A stretch of DNA of 64,000 nucleotides from CASFRF01 sp031549345 (GTDB taxonomy: Bacteria; Verrucomicrobiota; Lentisphaeria; Victivallales; Victivallaceae). How positions within the stretch are numbered: the first letter of the stretch is position 1; every line of letters begins with the position of its first letter. A program made the position numbers and the translations under genes. Below, piece by piece: positions 28,237 to 39,365 of this stretch. Where the stretch lies: assembly GCA_031549345.1 (NCBI GenBank), contig JAVBPY010000012.1:36266-100265 (forward strand), in the 5' to 3' direction. The notes under the pieces are model-generated. The model searched no databases. It saw only the letters and a program-made list of their open reading frames with translations, and was not told the origin of the DNA.

Positions 28237-31116
28237 TTACTTCAATTGGATGCCGGGAAGGAGTTCCTCCAACTGGCGCGGATTTCGGGCCGTGAGGACG
28301 AGGAACCCGCGTTCCGTGGGGACGATCATCAATGTCGGCGTGAGGTTCTGAAGCCCCGGATGCGCCGTCGGATCGAGCGTGTAAGCGAGTCGCCACGCGG
28401 AGAACCCCTGCCATGTGGTGATCTTAATTTCCAGGTTGTCGCTTCCGGAAGTAACGGGCAGGTACGTTTCCAATGCGTCCATGGACCCTGCGATCTCATC
28501 CAGCCGCGCATCGTCACGCCGAAACCCGCCGCCCATCTTCTGCCAGCGAATCGGATTGAATTTTCCAAGCTTCGCTCCGGCGGGGAGAGGGGGGAGGAGG
28601 TCGCGTTTCGCCGTTGTATCCGGGATGCGGAGGGGCTGGGCGAAATAGGCCACGCCGCGGGTGTCGTAATCCCAGCGCGGCCAGACGGCGACGAGATCGT
28701 TCGCGCGGAGGCGGAGGCGGAGCGCGTCGTTGCGTTCAAAGTCGGGCAAAGAGAACGTGATGCGTTCGCCCGCTTTTGCCGTGTGCGTTTTTTCTTTGCC
28801 GCGCCGTTGCGGGAAGGGGCCGTATTCAACGCTGGCCGTCCCCGCGACGTTGGCTGTAAAGGAGATTTGGACGCCTTTCTTCAGGCGGGTGAGCTCCGGG
28901 GTTTCGACCAGTGGACCGGGGGCGGATTCACGCACCAGGAGGAAACGGGGGTAATCCGTCGCCATGAGGGCGACGCCGAGGTGGTCCGATGAAACCAACC
29001 CGGAGGGTTTTATGGACGTCCGGGTATCGAGCATGGGGTCGTAGAGCTCAAGCTCCGCCTTTTGCCCGCAAATATTTTTTAGGTTGAGCTGGAACTGCTG
29101 TTCCGGAATGGCGTAGCGGAGGGGGTTGAGGACGTCGTGTTCGGGCCGCCACGCATGGGCGAGGTCGCGGGTGACGACGTAGAAGCCGATCGCGAAGGTG
29201 CGATCGTCCAACTGGAAAGGCAGACAGGCGAAATCGTCGCGGTGGAAGCGATCCGGCGCTTGCTTCGTTCCATTTCCCCGGAAGGCGAGGCGCGGCATGT
29301 TTTCCACAAGCTTTTCGAGCGCAAGGGGACGTGCCTCCGCCAGGTCGCGTCCCGCAGAAAGGAGGCGGGCGACGCGGCCGACGACGGTGAGTTGCGGCCC
29401 CATTTCGCGCCGGACCTCCGGCGTCAGCTGGTGCTTGTTTTCTTTAAGGGTTCGGAAGAATTTCTCCGGCAACATGCCGAAGGCGTCGTCCTTCTCTTGT
29501 ATGGCGTAGACATTGATCGTCTTCATCCCTTTGTGGGATTGGAAAACCAAAGCGCGCAGGAGCGCTTTGGCGCCGAGGTCGTGCAATACTCCGGCAAGAC
29601 GTTCGTCGCCGCGCGCGAGTCCTGTCGTTTTTTCCAGATATTCGGCGAAATCGCGCCGGTAGAAGTTGTATTCGGTCATCCACAGTTCCGCCGGCCGGCC
29701 GGTCCCCGGGTGACTGTAGCGGTGATGGTGCGCCCAGGGGCCTGGGAACGGCTGCATGTCGCGCGTCATGAACTCGGTCTTGTACCCCGCGTGCATGAAT
29801 TCGGGGTAACTCACGCGCAATTCCGGCACAAAGGCCGCGTCGCCGGAGGGGCCCTTGCCGTTCCCTTCCGCATCGATGGGCGGGGTTTTCAGGCGGTTCG
29901 GAAATTCATTTTTGTGGTTCAGGAGCCCCCCATCCTTCCATTGGTTGCCCAGGTTGGCCCCGTTGTAATAATGGCGGCTGAACCCGCCCTGGCCCGGCCA
30001 CATTTCCGTGCCGTTCTCCCAGGGACGCTGGTTGGCGAAGCCGCTTATAACGGAGACGCCGGGGAGCTTATTCCGGGGATCGAGGGTGTAATACAACGTG
30101 AGCGGGAGGAGGATTTCCGCGTTCTCGATGGATTTCCCCTGGTAGCTGAAGGCGGGGCGGCTTTTGAACGTCCGCGCGGGTTCATAGTAATTTTTTTCGT
30201 CCAGGAACTGACTGCCGAAGGTGTATTCGTTCCAGACTTCGATGTCGAATCCGGCGTCGGCGGGATCGTCGCTCTTAAGAAGCTCGCGGATCGTCTGTGT
30301 GGTGCGTGCGACGTAACGTTTCCAGCCGTCGATGGTTTCGTTTGCGGAGGGATTCGGCGTGCCGTCGGCGAAAACGTCGCCGGAAAGAGGGGCATAGAGG
30401 AGCTCGGCAAGGCGCGTTTTTCCCGCCGGAACATCTTTACGCAACGGCGCGGAGAGAATGAGTTTCGTGTCCCCGTCCGGCAGGGGGAGAATTTCCGTAA
30501 TAAGGGGAAACGCCGTTTGGTAGGCCTGTCCGGTCAGGCCGGTTCGGGCAAGTTTGAACTCCGGGATTTTGCCCGTGAGGAGGAGCTCCCGCTCCCCGGC
30601 GGATGCGGCTTTCTTCACGCTCACGTCGCGCGCGCGCAACGGGACAGGGCCGCCGGAGTTGGCATTCAGGAGAATCAGGGGACGGAGTTTGTACGCGCGG
30701 AGCTTCGGAATGAGGTATTCCAGTTTCCGTTTCGCCCCGCTGCTCATTTCGTCCGGGTTGTCGAAGCGATACGAACCCCAGCCGATTTCCACACGGACGC
30801 TGTGAAATCCGTTTTCATGGAGGAGTTGCAGCACGGGTTCCACATCCTGTTCCGCGCGCACCGTCCAATTGACGCCGGGAATGGTGCTGAATTTCCGCGC
30901 GGGCCAGGTGTCCATGTAGGCGCGCCAGGGGGAAAGGAAATAGGAGAGCCGCCCGAAGGGGATCATCTGCTGCGCCGGGTCCTCGTAAGGCCCCGCCAAC
31001 TCCGTTTCGAGCGTCTTGCCGTCCCATTCGCCGATGCCCGGCGGCGTAAAGGGTGTGTCCGCGGCGAGGACGGGCAGGGCGAACGCCAAAAACAAAAGGC
31101 GGCATGGGATGTTCAT
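28237..31116 (-). CDS. Secreted clan GH-A glycoside hydrolase, 959 aa
   Basis: Signal peptide MNIPCRLLFLAFALPVLAAD. An N-terminal (beta/alpha)8 domain follows (GVNWTVRAEQDVEPVLQLLHENGF, VRVEIGWGSYRF) with clan GH-A catalytic candidates Glu297 in VWNEY (acid/base) and Glu482 in LWMTEYNFY (nucleophile). These sit at the ends of strands 4 and 7 as in GH5/GH39-like retaining enzymes. The C-terminal ~330 residues are beta-rich accessory domains (GTASVEYGPF, ITFSLPDF). I cannot assign the exact GH family. The start overlaps the stop of the alpha-galactosidase gene (ATGA), so both are expressed together, plausibly on galactose-containing glycans: this enzyme outside, GH4 inside the cell. Confidence 0.8.
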   Translation of the reverse strand: MNIPCRLLFLAFALPVLAADTPFTPPGIGEWDGKTLETELAGPYEDPAQQMIPFGRLSYFLSPWRAYMDTWPARKFSTIPGVNWTVRAEQDVEPVLQLLHENGFHSVRVEIGWGSYRFDNPDEMSSGAKRKLEYLIPKLRAYKLRPLILLNANSGGPVPLRARDVSVKKAASAGERELLLTGKIPEFKLARTGLTGQAYQTAFPLITEILPLPDGDTKLILSAPLRKDVPAGKTRLAELLYAPLSGDVFADGTPNPSANETIDGWKRYVARTTQTIRELLKSDDPADAGFDIEVWNEYTFGSQFLDEKNYYEPARTFKSRPAFSYQGKSIENAEILLPLTLYYTLDPRNKLPGVSVISGFANQRPWENGTEMWPGQGGFSRHYYNGANLGNQWKDGGLLNHKNEFPNRLKTPPIDAEGNGKGPSGDAAFVPELRVSYPEFMHAGYKTEFMTRDMQPFPGPWAHHHRYSHPGTGRPAELWMTEYNFYRRDFAEYLEKTTGLARGDERLAGVLHDLGAKALLRALVFQSHKGMKTINVYAIQEKDDAFGMLPEKFFRTLKENKHQLTPEVRREMGPQLTVVGRVARLLSAGRDLAEARPLALEKLVENMPRLAFRGNGTKQAPDRFHRDDFACLPFQLDDRTFAIGFYVVTRDLAHAWRPEHDVLNPLRYAIPEQQFQLNLKNICGQKAELELYDPMLDTRTSIKPSGLVSSDHLGVALMATDYPRFLLVRESAPGPLVETPELTRLKKGVQISFTANVAGTASVEYGPFPQRRGKEKTHTAKAGERITFSLPDFERNDALRLRLRANDLVAVWPRWDYDTRGVAYFAQPLRIPDTTAKRDLLPPLPAGAKLGKFNPIRWQKMGGGFRRDDARLDEIAGSMDALETYLPVTSGSDNLEIKITTWQGFSAWRLAYTLDPTAHPGLQNLTPTLMIVPTERGFLVLTARNPRQLEELLPGIQLK

Positions 31117-32540
31117 TTTTGCTCCGCAAGCTTCCCGAAACGGTTCGCGATTACCAGCGCCGGGTCCGCCGGGACCTCGACGCCGCGCGTGGACGGTGTG
31201 GTTGCGATGTAAGGCACGTCGCGCAATGTTTTTCCCGCGAACTGCGGCAGCCACGGCGCTTCCGCCGCCAGGAGCTCCCGCGTAAGGCTGCGTATTTCCG
31301 GCAGCGTCGCCACGGCGGAGGTCAGGGGATCGAGCGCCAGCGCCGCGACGACCAACTCCGGGTCGCCCGTGAGCGCCGCTTCCACAGCCAGCTCCTGCAC
31401 GGTAACGTTGCTCCGGTTCAGCGCCGCGCACTGGATGGGGAGGTCGCCGATCCGGTTGGGATGGAGGCCGTTGGCGTCCGCATAGACGGGGACTTCCACG
31501 CAGCATCCGGCGGGGAGGTTGGTGATATAGCCGTCGTTGCGGACGTTTCCGTTGAAACGGAAGGGCCGCCCGGTTTCCAGTGCTTCGAGGATGTAAGAAC
31601 AGTATTCGACGCTGCGCTTTTCGACCTTCGGACTCTCAAAATCGAGGTAATTGATCTTGGTGTATTTTTCCGCCATCATGATGCTGTAGTGGTAGTACGC
31701 GCCCGAAGCGCCGCCGAAGTCGGGCTGGTCGCAGAACTGTTCCAGTGCCCGTCTGCTGCTGCGGAACCACGGGAGGTATTCGGAGAGGTGTCCCGTGCTT
31801 TCTGTCATGAAATAACCGAACTGGCGCATGACTTCGCCCCGCACTTTTTCGTTGATGTAGTATTCCGGGCGTTCCATGCGTTCGCGGAACGTGGGGTACA
31901 AGTCGCGTCCGGTTGCGTGTTCGCGCAGTTCCAGAAACCAGGCCATATGGTTGATTCCGGCGGCGAGAAAGTCGATGTTTTCTTTGGGGATGTCGACGTA
32001 ACGGCTGATCAGATCGAGGGTTGTCTGCACGCCGTGGCAAAGGCCCACGACCGGAAAACGCGCCAGGCGCGACAACGCCTGGGTGCAGATTCCCATCGGG
32101 TTGGCGTAGTTCAGAAGCACCGCATTCGGGCAGAGCTCGTGCATATCGTCCACCAGCGAAGCGAGGACGGGAATGGTGCGGAGGCCGCGGAACACCCCGC
32201 CGGGGCCGAGGGAGTCGGCGATGCATTGATCGATGCCGTACTTAAGAGGGATCTTGTAATCGTATCCGTACGCTTCGATGCCGCCGACTTGGATCATGAT
32301 GATGACGTAGTTGGCGTTGCGCAACGCTTCACGGCGGTCCGTCGTCGCCTCCACGGTGGCGGATGCGTTGTTAGCGGCGATCATTTTGCGGACAAAGTCG
32401 GCCATTGCGTCGAGCTTCGGCCGGGTCGGGCTCATGAGGGAGAGGGTGGAACCGCGCAACGCGGGAGTGGCGAGAATGTCGGCGACGAGGGTTTTGCAGA
32501 AGATGATGCTTCCGGCTCCGATCAAGGCGATTTTGGGCAT
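31113..32540 (-). CDS. GH4 alpha-galactosidase-like enzyme (NAD+/metal dependent)
   Basis: 475 residues, cytoplasmic. GH4 enzymes use NAD+ and Mn2+ in an oxidation-elimination mechanism. The Rossmann start is KIALIGAGSIIF, and other landmarks are NYANPMGICTQAL, GLCHGVQTT (metal-ligand Cys-His) and INHMAWFLEL, all typical of MelA-type alpha-galactosidases and related glucuronidases. It is the first gene of an operon with the clan GH-A glycosidase. A good promoter lies upstream, with a site matching that of the GntR-type regulator over its +1 region. Substrate (alpha-galactoside versus other) is inferred from family resemblance. Confidence 0.9.
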   Translation of the reverse strand: MPKIALIGAGSIIFCKTLVADILATPALRGSTLSLMSPTRPKLDAMADFVRKMIAANNASATVEATTDRREALRNANYVIIMIQVGGIEAYGYDYKIPLKYGIDQCIADSLGPGGVFRGLRTIPVLASLVDDMHELCPNAVLLNYANPMGICTQALSRLARFPVVGLCHGVQTTLDLISRYVDIPKENIDFLAAGINHMAWFLELREHATGRDLYPTFRERMERPEYYINEKVRGEVMRQFGYFMTESTGHLSEYLPWFRSSRRALEQFCDQPDFGGASGAYYHYSIMMAEKYTKINYLDFESPKVEKRSVEYCSYILEALETGRPFRFNGNVRNDGYITNLPAGCCVEVPVYADANGLHPNRIGDLPIQCAALNRSNVTVQELAVEAALTGDPELVVAALALDPLTSAVATLPEIRSLTRELLAAEAPWLPQFAGKTLRDVPYIATTPSTRGVEVPADPALVIANRFGKLAEQK

Positions 32541-32560
32541 GGCGTTGTGTCCTTATTTTT

Positions 32561-32601
32561 ATGCAGGTGAATTACTCTAGCACGGGAAATGCCTTTGTCC
32601 A
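32561..32601 (-). promoter_or_regulatory. Promoter and candidate operator of the GH4-GH-A operon
   Basis: On the minus strand TGGACA (32596-32601), a 16-base spacer and TAGAGT (32574-32579) form the promoter. Directly downstream, ATGCAGGTGAATTA (32561-32574 on the plus strand) matches 13 of 14 bases with the site before the GntR-type gene, at nearly the same distance (20 versus 22 bases) from the start codon. Confidence 0.5.
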
Positions 32602-32690
32602 GTTTTTCCGCCGCGAAGGGCTTTCTTTTTTATCCGTCTTGGTGTATAGTACCGGGTGTTTTAATGCAATCATTTCAATCAGGAGAGAAT

Positions 32691-35240
32691 ATGGCGCAGG
32701 AATACGATTTCACCGCGATCGAGAATCGTTGGCAACAATATTGGGACGAGCACAAGACGTTCAAGACCCCCGATTTTTCGGACAAGCCGAAGTACTACGT
32801 CCTGGACATGTTCCCGTACCCGAGCGGCGCGGGGCTCCACGTGGGGCATCCGGAAGGGTACACCGCCACCGACATTCTGTGCCGCTACCGCCGCGCGCGT
32901 GGTTTCAACGTCCTGCATCCCATGGGCTGGGACGCGTTCGGCCTTCCCGCCGAGCAGTATGCGGTGGAAACAGGGACCCATCCGGCCGTTACTACGGCGA
33001 AAAATATCGCTCGTTTCAAGGAGCAGATCAAAGCCCTCGGCTTCAGCTACGACTGGGATCGGGAGATCGATACCACGGACCCGAAGTATTTCAAGTGGAC
33101 GCAGTGGATTTTCTGCCGGTTGCATGAAAAAGGGCTGGCGTATTTGGACGAAGTCGCCGTCAACTGGTGTCCCGCGCTCGGCACCGTCCTGGCCAACGAA
33201 GAAGTAATCGACGGACGGAGCGAACGGGGAAACCATCCTGTCGTCCGCCGCCCCATGAAACAGTGGATGCTCCGCATCACCGAATACGCCGAGCGCCTCC
33301 TCAGCGATTTGGACGAGCTCGACTGGGCCGAGGGAATCAAGGAAATGCAGCGCAACTGGATCGGGAAATCCACCGGCGCGGAGGTAACGTTCCGCACCGA
33401 ATCGGGTGTGGCGCTCACGGTGTATACCACCCGTCCCGACACGTTGTTCGGCGCGACGTATATGGTGCTCTCGCCGGAGCATCCGCAATTGGCGGAAATC
33501 GTTGCCCCGGACTGCCGTGCCGCCGTCAAGGCCTACCAGGAGATGGCGAGCACCAAGAGCGATTTGGACCGCACCGAACTTGCCACGGAAAAAACAGGCG
33601 TTTTCACCGGCGCGTATGCCATCAATCCGGTCAACGGCGAAAAGATCCCCGTCTGGATCGCCGACTATGTGCTCGCCACCTACGGAACCGGCGCGATCAT
33701 GGCTGTTCCGGCGCACGACGAACGCGATTTCGAGTTTGCGCAAAAGTTCAACCTCCCCATCCATTGTATCATCGAACCGGGCGCGGCCTGCGAGCCGGCC
33801 TTGAAAGAAAAAGTGATGGCGGGCGCGGCGTGCTGGACGGGCGATGGGATTATGATCCGGTCCTCCAATGCCGATGGGCTTGCCCTCGACGGCATGGTCG
33901 TCACGGAGTCCAAGAAGGCGGCGACCGACTGGCTCGCCGCCCGCGGTCTCGGCGTCGGCGCGGTGAAATACAAATTGCGCGACTGGCTTTTCAGCCGCCA
34001 GCGTTACTGGGGCGAACCGTTCCCGATCATTCATTACGAAGATGGAAGCATCGAGCTTGTGGATGATTCCGAGCTCCCCGTCCGCCCGCCGCAGCTGGAG
34101 GATTTCAAGCCCACCGGTACCGGCGAGCCCCCTTTGGCGCGGGCGAAGGCGTGGCTGGATTACATCGATCCGAAAACAGGCCGCAAAGGACGGCGCGAAA
34201 CCAACACCATGCCGCAATGGGCGGGGAGCTGCTGGTACTATTTGCGGTATATCGATCCGGACAACGACGTTGCGCCGTGGGATCCTGTGAAGGAAAAATA
34301 TTGGATGCCGGTCGATTTGTACGTCGGCGGCGCGGAGCACGCCGTGCTGCATTTGCTGTACGCGCGGTTCTGGCACAAGGTGTTGTTCGACCTCGGCTTC
34401 GTTTCCACGAAGGAGCCGTTCCGGAAGCTGGTGAACCAGGGGATGATCCTCGGCCTTTCCTACAAGGACGAGCGCGGTGTGCTCATCCCGAACGATCAGG
34501 TCGAAGCGCTCGAAGACGGAACGTTCCGCTCCAAACTCACCGGCGACAAGCTCGAACAGGTCCCTGCAAAGATGTCCAAGTCATTGCGCAACGTGATCAA
34601 TCCCGACGATGTGATCCGCGCCTATGGCGCCGACAGCATGCGGTTGTACGAAATGTTCATGGGGCCGCTGGAGGCTACCAAACCGTGGAACACCGACGGG
34701 GTCGAGGGCGTGCACCGCTTCCTCCGCCGTTCGCACCGCCTCATCACCGGGAGCGTTATCAGCGACCGCGCCATGACGGCGGACGAGCTGCGCGCACTTC
34801 ACACGGCCATCAAGAAGGTTACTTTGGATCTGGACTCCTTCTCGTTCAACACAGCCATCAGCGCATTGATGGTGTGTTTGAATGAATTCAACAACAAACA
34901 GGATCTCCCCCGTGAGGCGGCGGAAACGTACACCCGACTGTTGGCGGTCTTCGCCCCGCATCTCGGGGAGGAACTAAATGCGTGCCTCGGCGGAAAAGAG
35001 AGCCTGGCCTACGACGCGTGGCCGGTGTGGAACGAGGAGTTCCTGAAAGTTTCCACGTGCGAAATTCTCGTGCAGGTACTTGGCAAACCGAAGGCGCGGC
35101 TGATGATGCCCGCCGGAATTCCCGAGGAGGAAATGAGTCGGCTCGCGTTGGCCGACTCCACGGTACAAAGCGCCCTCGGCGGTAAAGAAATACGGAAGAC
35201 CATCTGTGTTCCGGGACGTTTGATTAATTTTGTGATTTGA
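32691..35240 (+). CDS. leuS: Leucyl-tRNA synthetase
   Basis: 849-residue class I aminoacyl-tRNA synthetase charging tRNA-Leu. The HIGH motif appears as HVGH (50-53) within FPYPSGAGLHVGHPEGY, the KMSKS loop is intact (627-631), the CP1 editing domain is present (TTRPDTLFGATYM) and the tRNA-binding C-terminal domain is complete. The ATG at 32691 has AGGAGAG upstream; the longer frame to 32589 has no ribosome site. valS follows after 9 bases, so the two form an operon. Confidence 0.98.
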   Translation: MAQEYDFTAIENRWQQYWDEHKTFKTPDFSDKPKYYVLDMFPYPSGAGLHVGHPEGYTATDILCRYRRARGFNVLHPMGWDAFGLPAEQYAVETGTHPAVTTAKNIARFKEQIKALGFSYDWDREIDTTDPKYFKWTQWIFCRLHEKGLAYLDEVAVNWCPALGTVLANEEVIDGRSERGNHPVVRRPMKQWMLRITEYAERLLSDLDELDWAEGIKEMQRNWIGKSTGAEVTFRTESGVALTVYTTRPDTLFGATYMVLSPEHPQLAEIVAPDCRAAVKAYQEMASTKSDLDRTELATEKTGVFTGAYAINPVNGEKIPVWIADYVLATYGTGAIMAVPAHDERDFEFAQKFNLPIHCIIEPGAACEPALKEKVMAGAACWTGDGIMIRSSNADGLALDGMVVTESKKAATDWLAARGLGVGAVKYKLRDWLFSRQRYWGEPFPIIHYEDGSIELVDDSELPVRPPQLEDFKPTGTGEPPLARAKAWLDYIDPKTGRKGRRETNTMPQWAGSCWYYLRYIDPDNDVAPWDPVKEKYWMPVDLYVGGAEHAVLHLLYARFWHKVLFDLGFVSTKEPFRKLVNQGMILGLSYKDERGVLIPNDQVEALEDGTFRSKLTGDKLEQVPAKMSKSLRNVINPDDVIRAYGADSMRLYEMFMGPLEATKPWNTDGVEGVHRFLRRSHRLITGSVISDRAMTADELRALHTAIKKVTLDLDSFSFNTAISALMVCLNEFNNKQDLPREAAETYTRLLAVFAPHLGEELNACLGGKESLAYDAWPVWNEEFLKVSTCEILVQVLGKPKARLMMPAGIPEEEMSRLALADSTVQSALGGKEIRKTICVPGRLINFVI

Positions 35241-35249
35241 AGGTAAATA

Positions 35250-37901
<2,652 letters not shown>

Positions 37902-37906
37902 GGAAC

Positions 37907-37941
37907 GAACACGGAACGGCCCTTGGAACCGTTCCGTGTTC
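37907..37941 (+). terminator. Hairpin after valS (possible terminator without U-tract)
   Basis: A perfect 13-bp stem, gaacacggaacgg / ccgttccgtgttc, with a 9-base loop, starting 5 bases after the stop. No T-run follows, so it may stabilise the 3' end or act with Rho. Confidence 0.5.
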
Positions 37942-38120
37942 AAAATGCTCCATTGGTATCAGTAGCCTCGCATCCACATGGGGCCGTCGTACCAATTACT
38001 CAAACTATAAATTTCACCACAGCTTCCTTTGAAGTCATCACTCTTATTGACCGGAATGCTGAGTAAAAAATATATTTCTGTTTCGATCTTCTGGCTATCC
38101 CAGGAGGCAACGCGGATACC

Positions 38121-38288
38121 GAGCGGGAAATCAGAACGCAAAAAGGATTAACCCAAGAGCAACTTGCAGAACAGTTATATGTATCAAGAACAGCTATATC
38201 GAAATGGGAATCCGGCAGAGGATATCCAAGCATAGATTCGCTGAAAGAACTGTCCAAATACTTTGCAATATCATTTTTACGATTCTGA
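38121..38288 (+). pseudogene. Broken XRE-family regulator
   Basis: The frame reads REIRTQKGLTQEQLAEQL, then YVSRTAISKWESGRGYPSID and SLKELSKYFAISFLRF before a stop: a typical Firmicutes-type XRE helix-turn-helix. There is no start codon (the frame is open only from 38067, after a TAA) and the usual N-terminal ~12 residues and C-terminal sensor part are missing. Base composition is far more AT-rich than the surroundings. It is the left end of a foreign fragment that also carries the PRTase gene. The 37942-38120 stretch otherwise holds nothing recognisable. Confidence 0.75.
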
Positions 38289-38343
38289 AAGAAAACAGAC
38301 CCTATCAGGAGACACCGGCAAAGAAAGTCAAGGAGTGAAGATT

Positions 38344-38871
38344 ATGACACAGCAAGAACTTAGAGAAAAGATAAAAAACGCAATTTCTCATGACAGTATC
38401 GGAAGGTATGACCTTTTGCCTCTCTTTGCTAATGACACATTGTTTTCTGAGATCATCAAGTATTTTTCTGCTCTATACACTAAAAAAATTGATTTCATTG
38501 CATCACCGGAAGCCGTTGGCTGGATTTTAGGTGTTGCTCTTGCAAGGGAATTGCACATTGGTTTTATTCCACTAAGAAAGGGCGGAAGACTGCCCTATCC
38601 AGAAAGCCAACTTTTATCCTCAAAATACCTTGATTACTCAAAATCAGAAAAAACTTTAGAGCTTAAAAAGGGAAGCCTTGCTGCTGACAGCCGAGTGCTT
38701 ATCGTTGATGAATGGATTGAAACAGGATCATCCATGCGTTGCTGTATGGAATTGCTTGAAAAAGAGCAATGTATTGTTTCTGGCGTGGCTACTATTGGGA
38801 TAGATTACAACGACAATACCAAGTCATGGATTGATTCTGGCTTTGCTTCTTTTATTGGAATTAACATGTGA
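38344..38871 (+). CDS. Phosphoribosyltransferase-domain protein (apt-like)
   Basis: 175 residues. A type I PRTase fold is indicated by the PRPP-loop motif RVLIVDEWIETGSSM (family pattern VDDxxxTGxT), the preceding FIASPEAVGWILGVALAREL segment and the FIPLRKGGRLP flexible loop, as in adenine phosphoribosyltransferases. The second Asp of the motif is Glu here, so activity towards adenine is uncertain. AAGGAG lies 7 bases before ATG 38344. Codon use is strongly AT-rich, unlike neighbours, and it follows a broken XRE regulator: signs of recent transfer, probably from Firmicutes. Confidence 0.85.
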   Translation: MTQQELREKIKNAISHDSIGRYDLLPLFANDTLFSEIIKYFSALYTKKIDFIASPEAVGWILGVALARELHIGFIPLRKGGRLPYPESQLLSSKYLDYSKSEKTLELKKGSLAADSRVLIVDEWIETGSSMRCCMELLEKEQCIVSGVATIGIDYNDNTKSWIDSGFASFIGINM

Positions 38872-39365
38872 AACATGGCTCATTTCCTTCTTGACTTTTT
38901 ATAGCTGGCCTTTCACTGATAACCCTAAAGCGTAAAGAATTGTCCATTTCAAGAAAACCACAGGATGCGGGCCGGGAACAACAACCCGATAGTACTATGC
39001 AAAAATAACCGACAAAAGCTTTTGCGCTCAAAAATTGTATCGTATTTAGTTGCATTCGCGCCTCCCATCGAGTTTCTTGCGCGTCCTGATGCTATCTTGC
39101 CACGGTTTATCAATCCATACCACGGTTTATCAATCCATATAGAGCTTGCCACTTAGGGAGGAAAAAGATCGGAGTAAACGCTGTTGAAGTACAGTAGCTT
39201 TTGATTTTCGGATTACAAGTTTAAAAATAAACCTCATTCGTCGCCTGATTGTTTATTGCTCTTGGAGAAACAATAAAAAAGAAAAATAATGTCCGAAAAT
39301 GGCTTGTTTTTGCTTGGGCATGTGATATCTTTAGTTAAAGAAAGAAAAACCAGGAAGGTTGATCC
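38872..39365. other. AT-rich intergenic region without genes
   Basis: 494 bases with no supported coding sequence. It contains the 20-bp tandem duplication at 39100-39139 and the ribosome site (AGGAAGG) of the Ada/AlkA gene. Several AT-rich promoter-like stretches occur; none was chosen. Confidence 0.6.
39100..39139. repeat. Perfect 20-bp tandem duplication
   Basis: ccacggtttatcaatccata occurs twice in direct succession (39100-39119 and 39120-39139) in the foreign AT-rich island. Confidence 0.9.

Noticed and set aside
29137..32570. Two long plus-strand frames opposite the GH-A and GH4 genes
   Set aside because: Shadows of well-supported minus-strand enzymes with catalytic motifs.
37949..37990. 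Third MITE-like copy (ATTGGTA ... TACCAAT)
   Set aside because: Only the seven terminal bases match and they point outwards; no inner sequence of the element is present.
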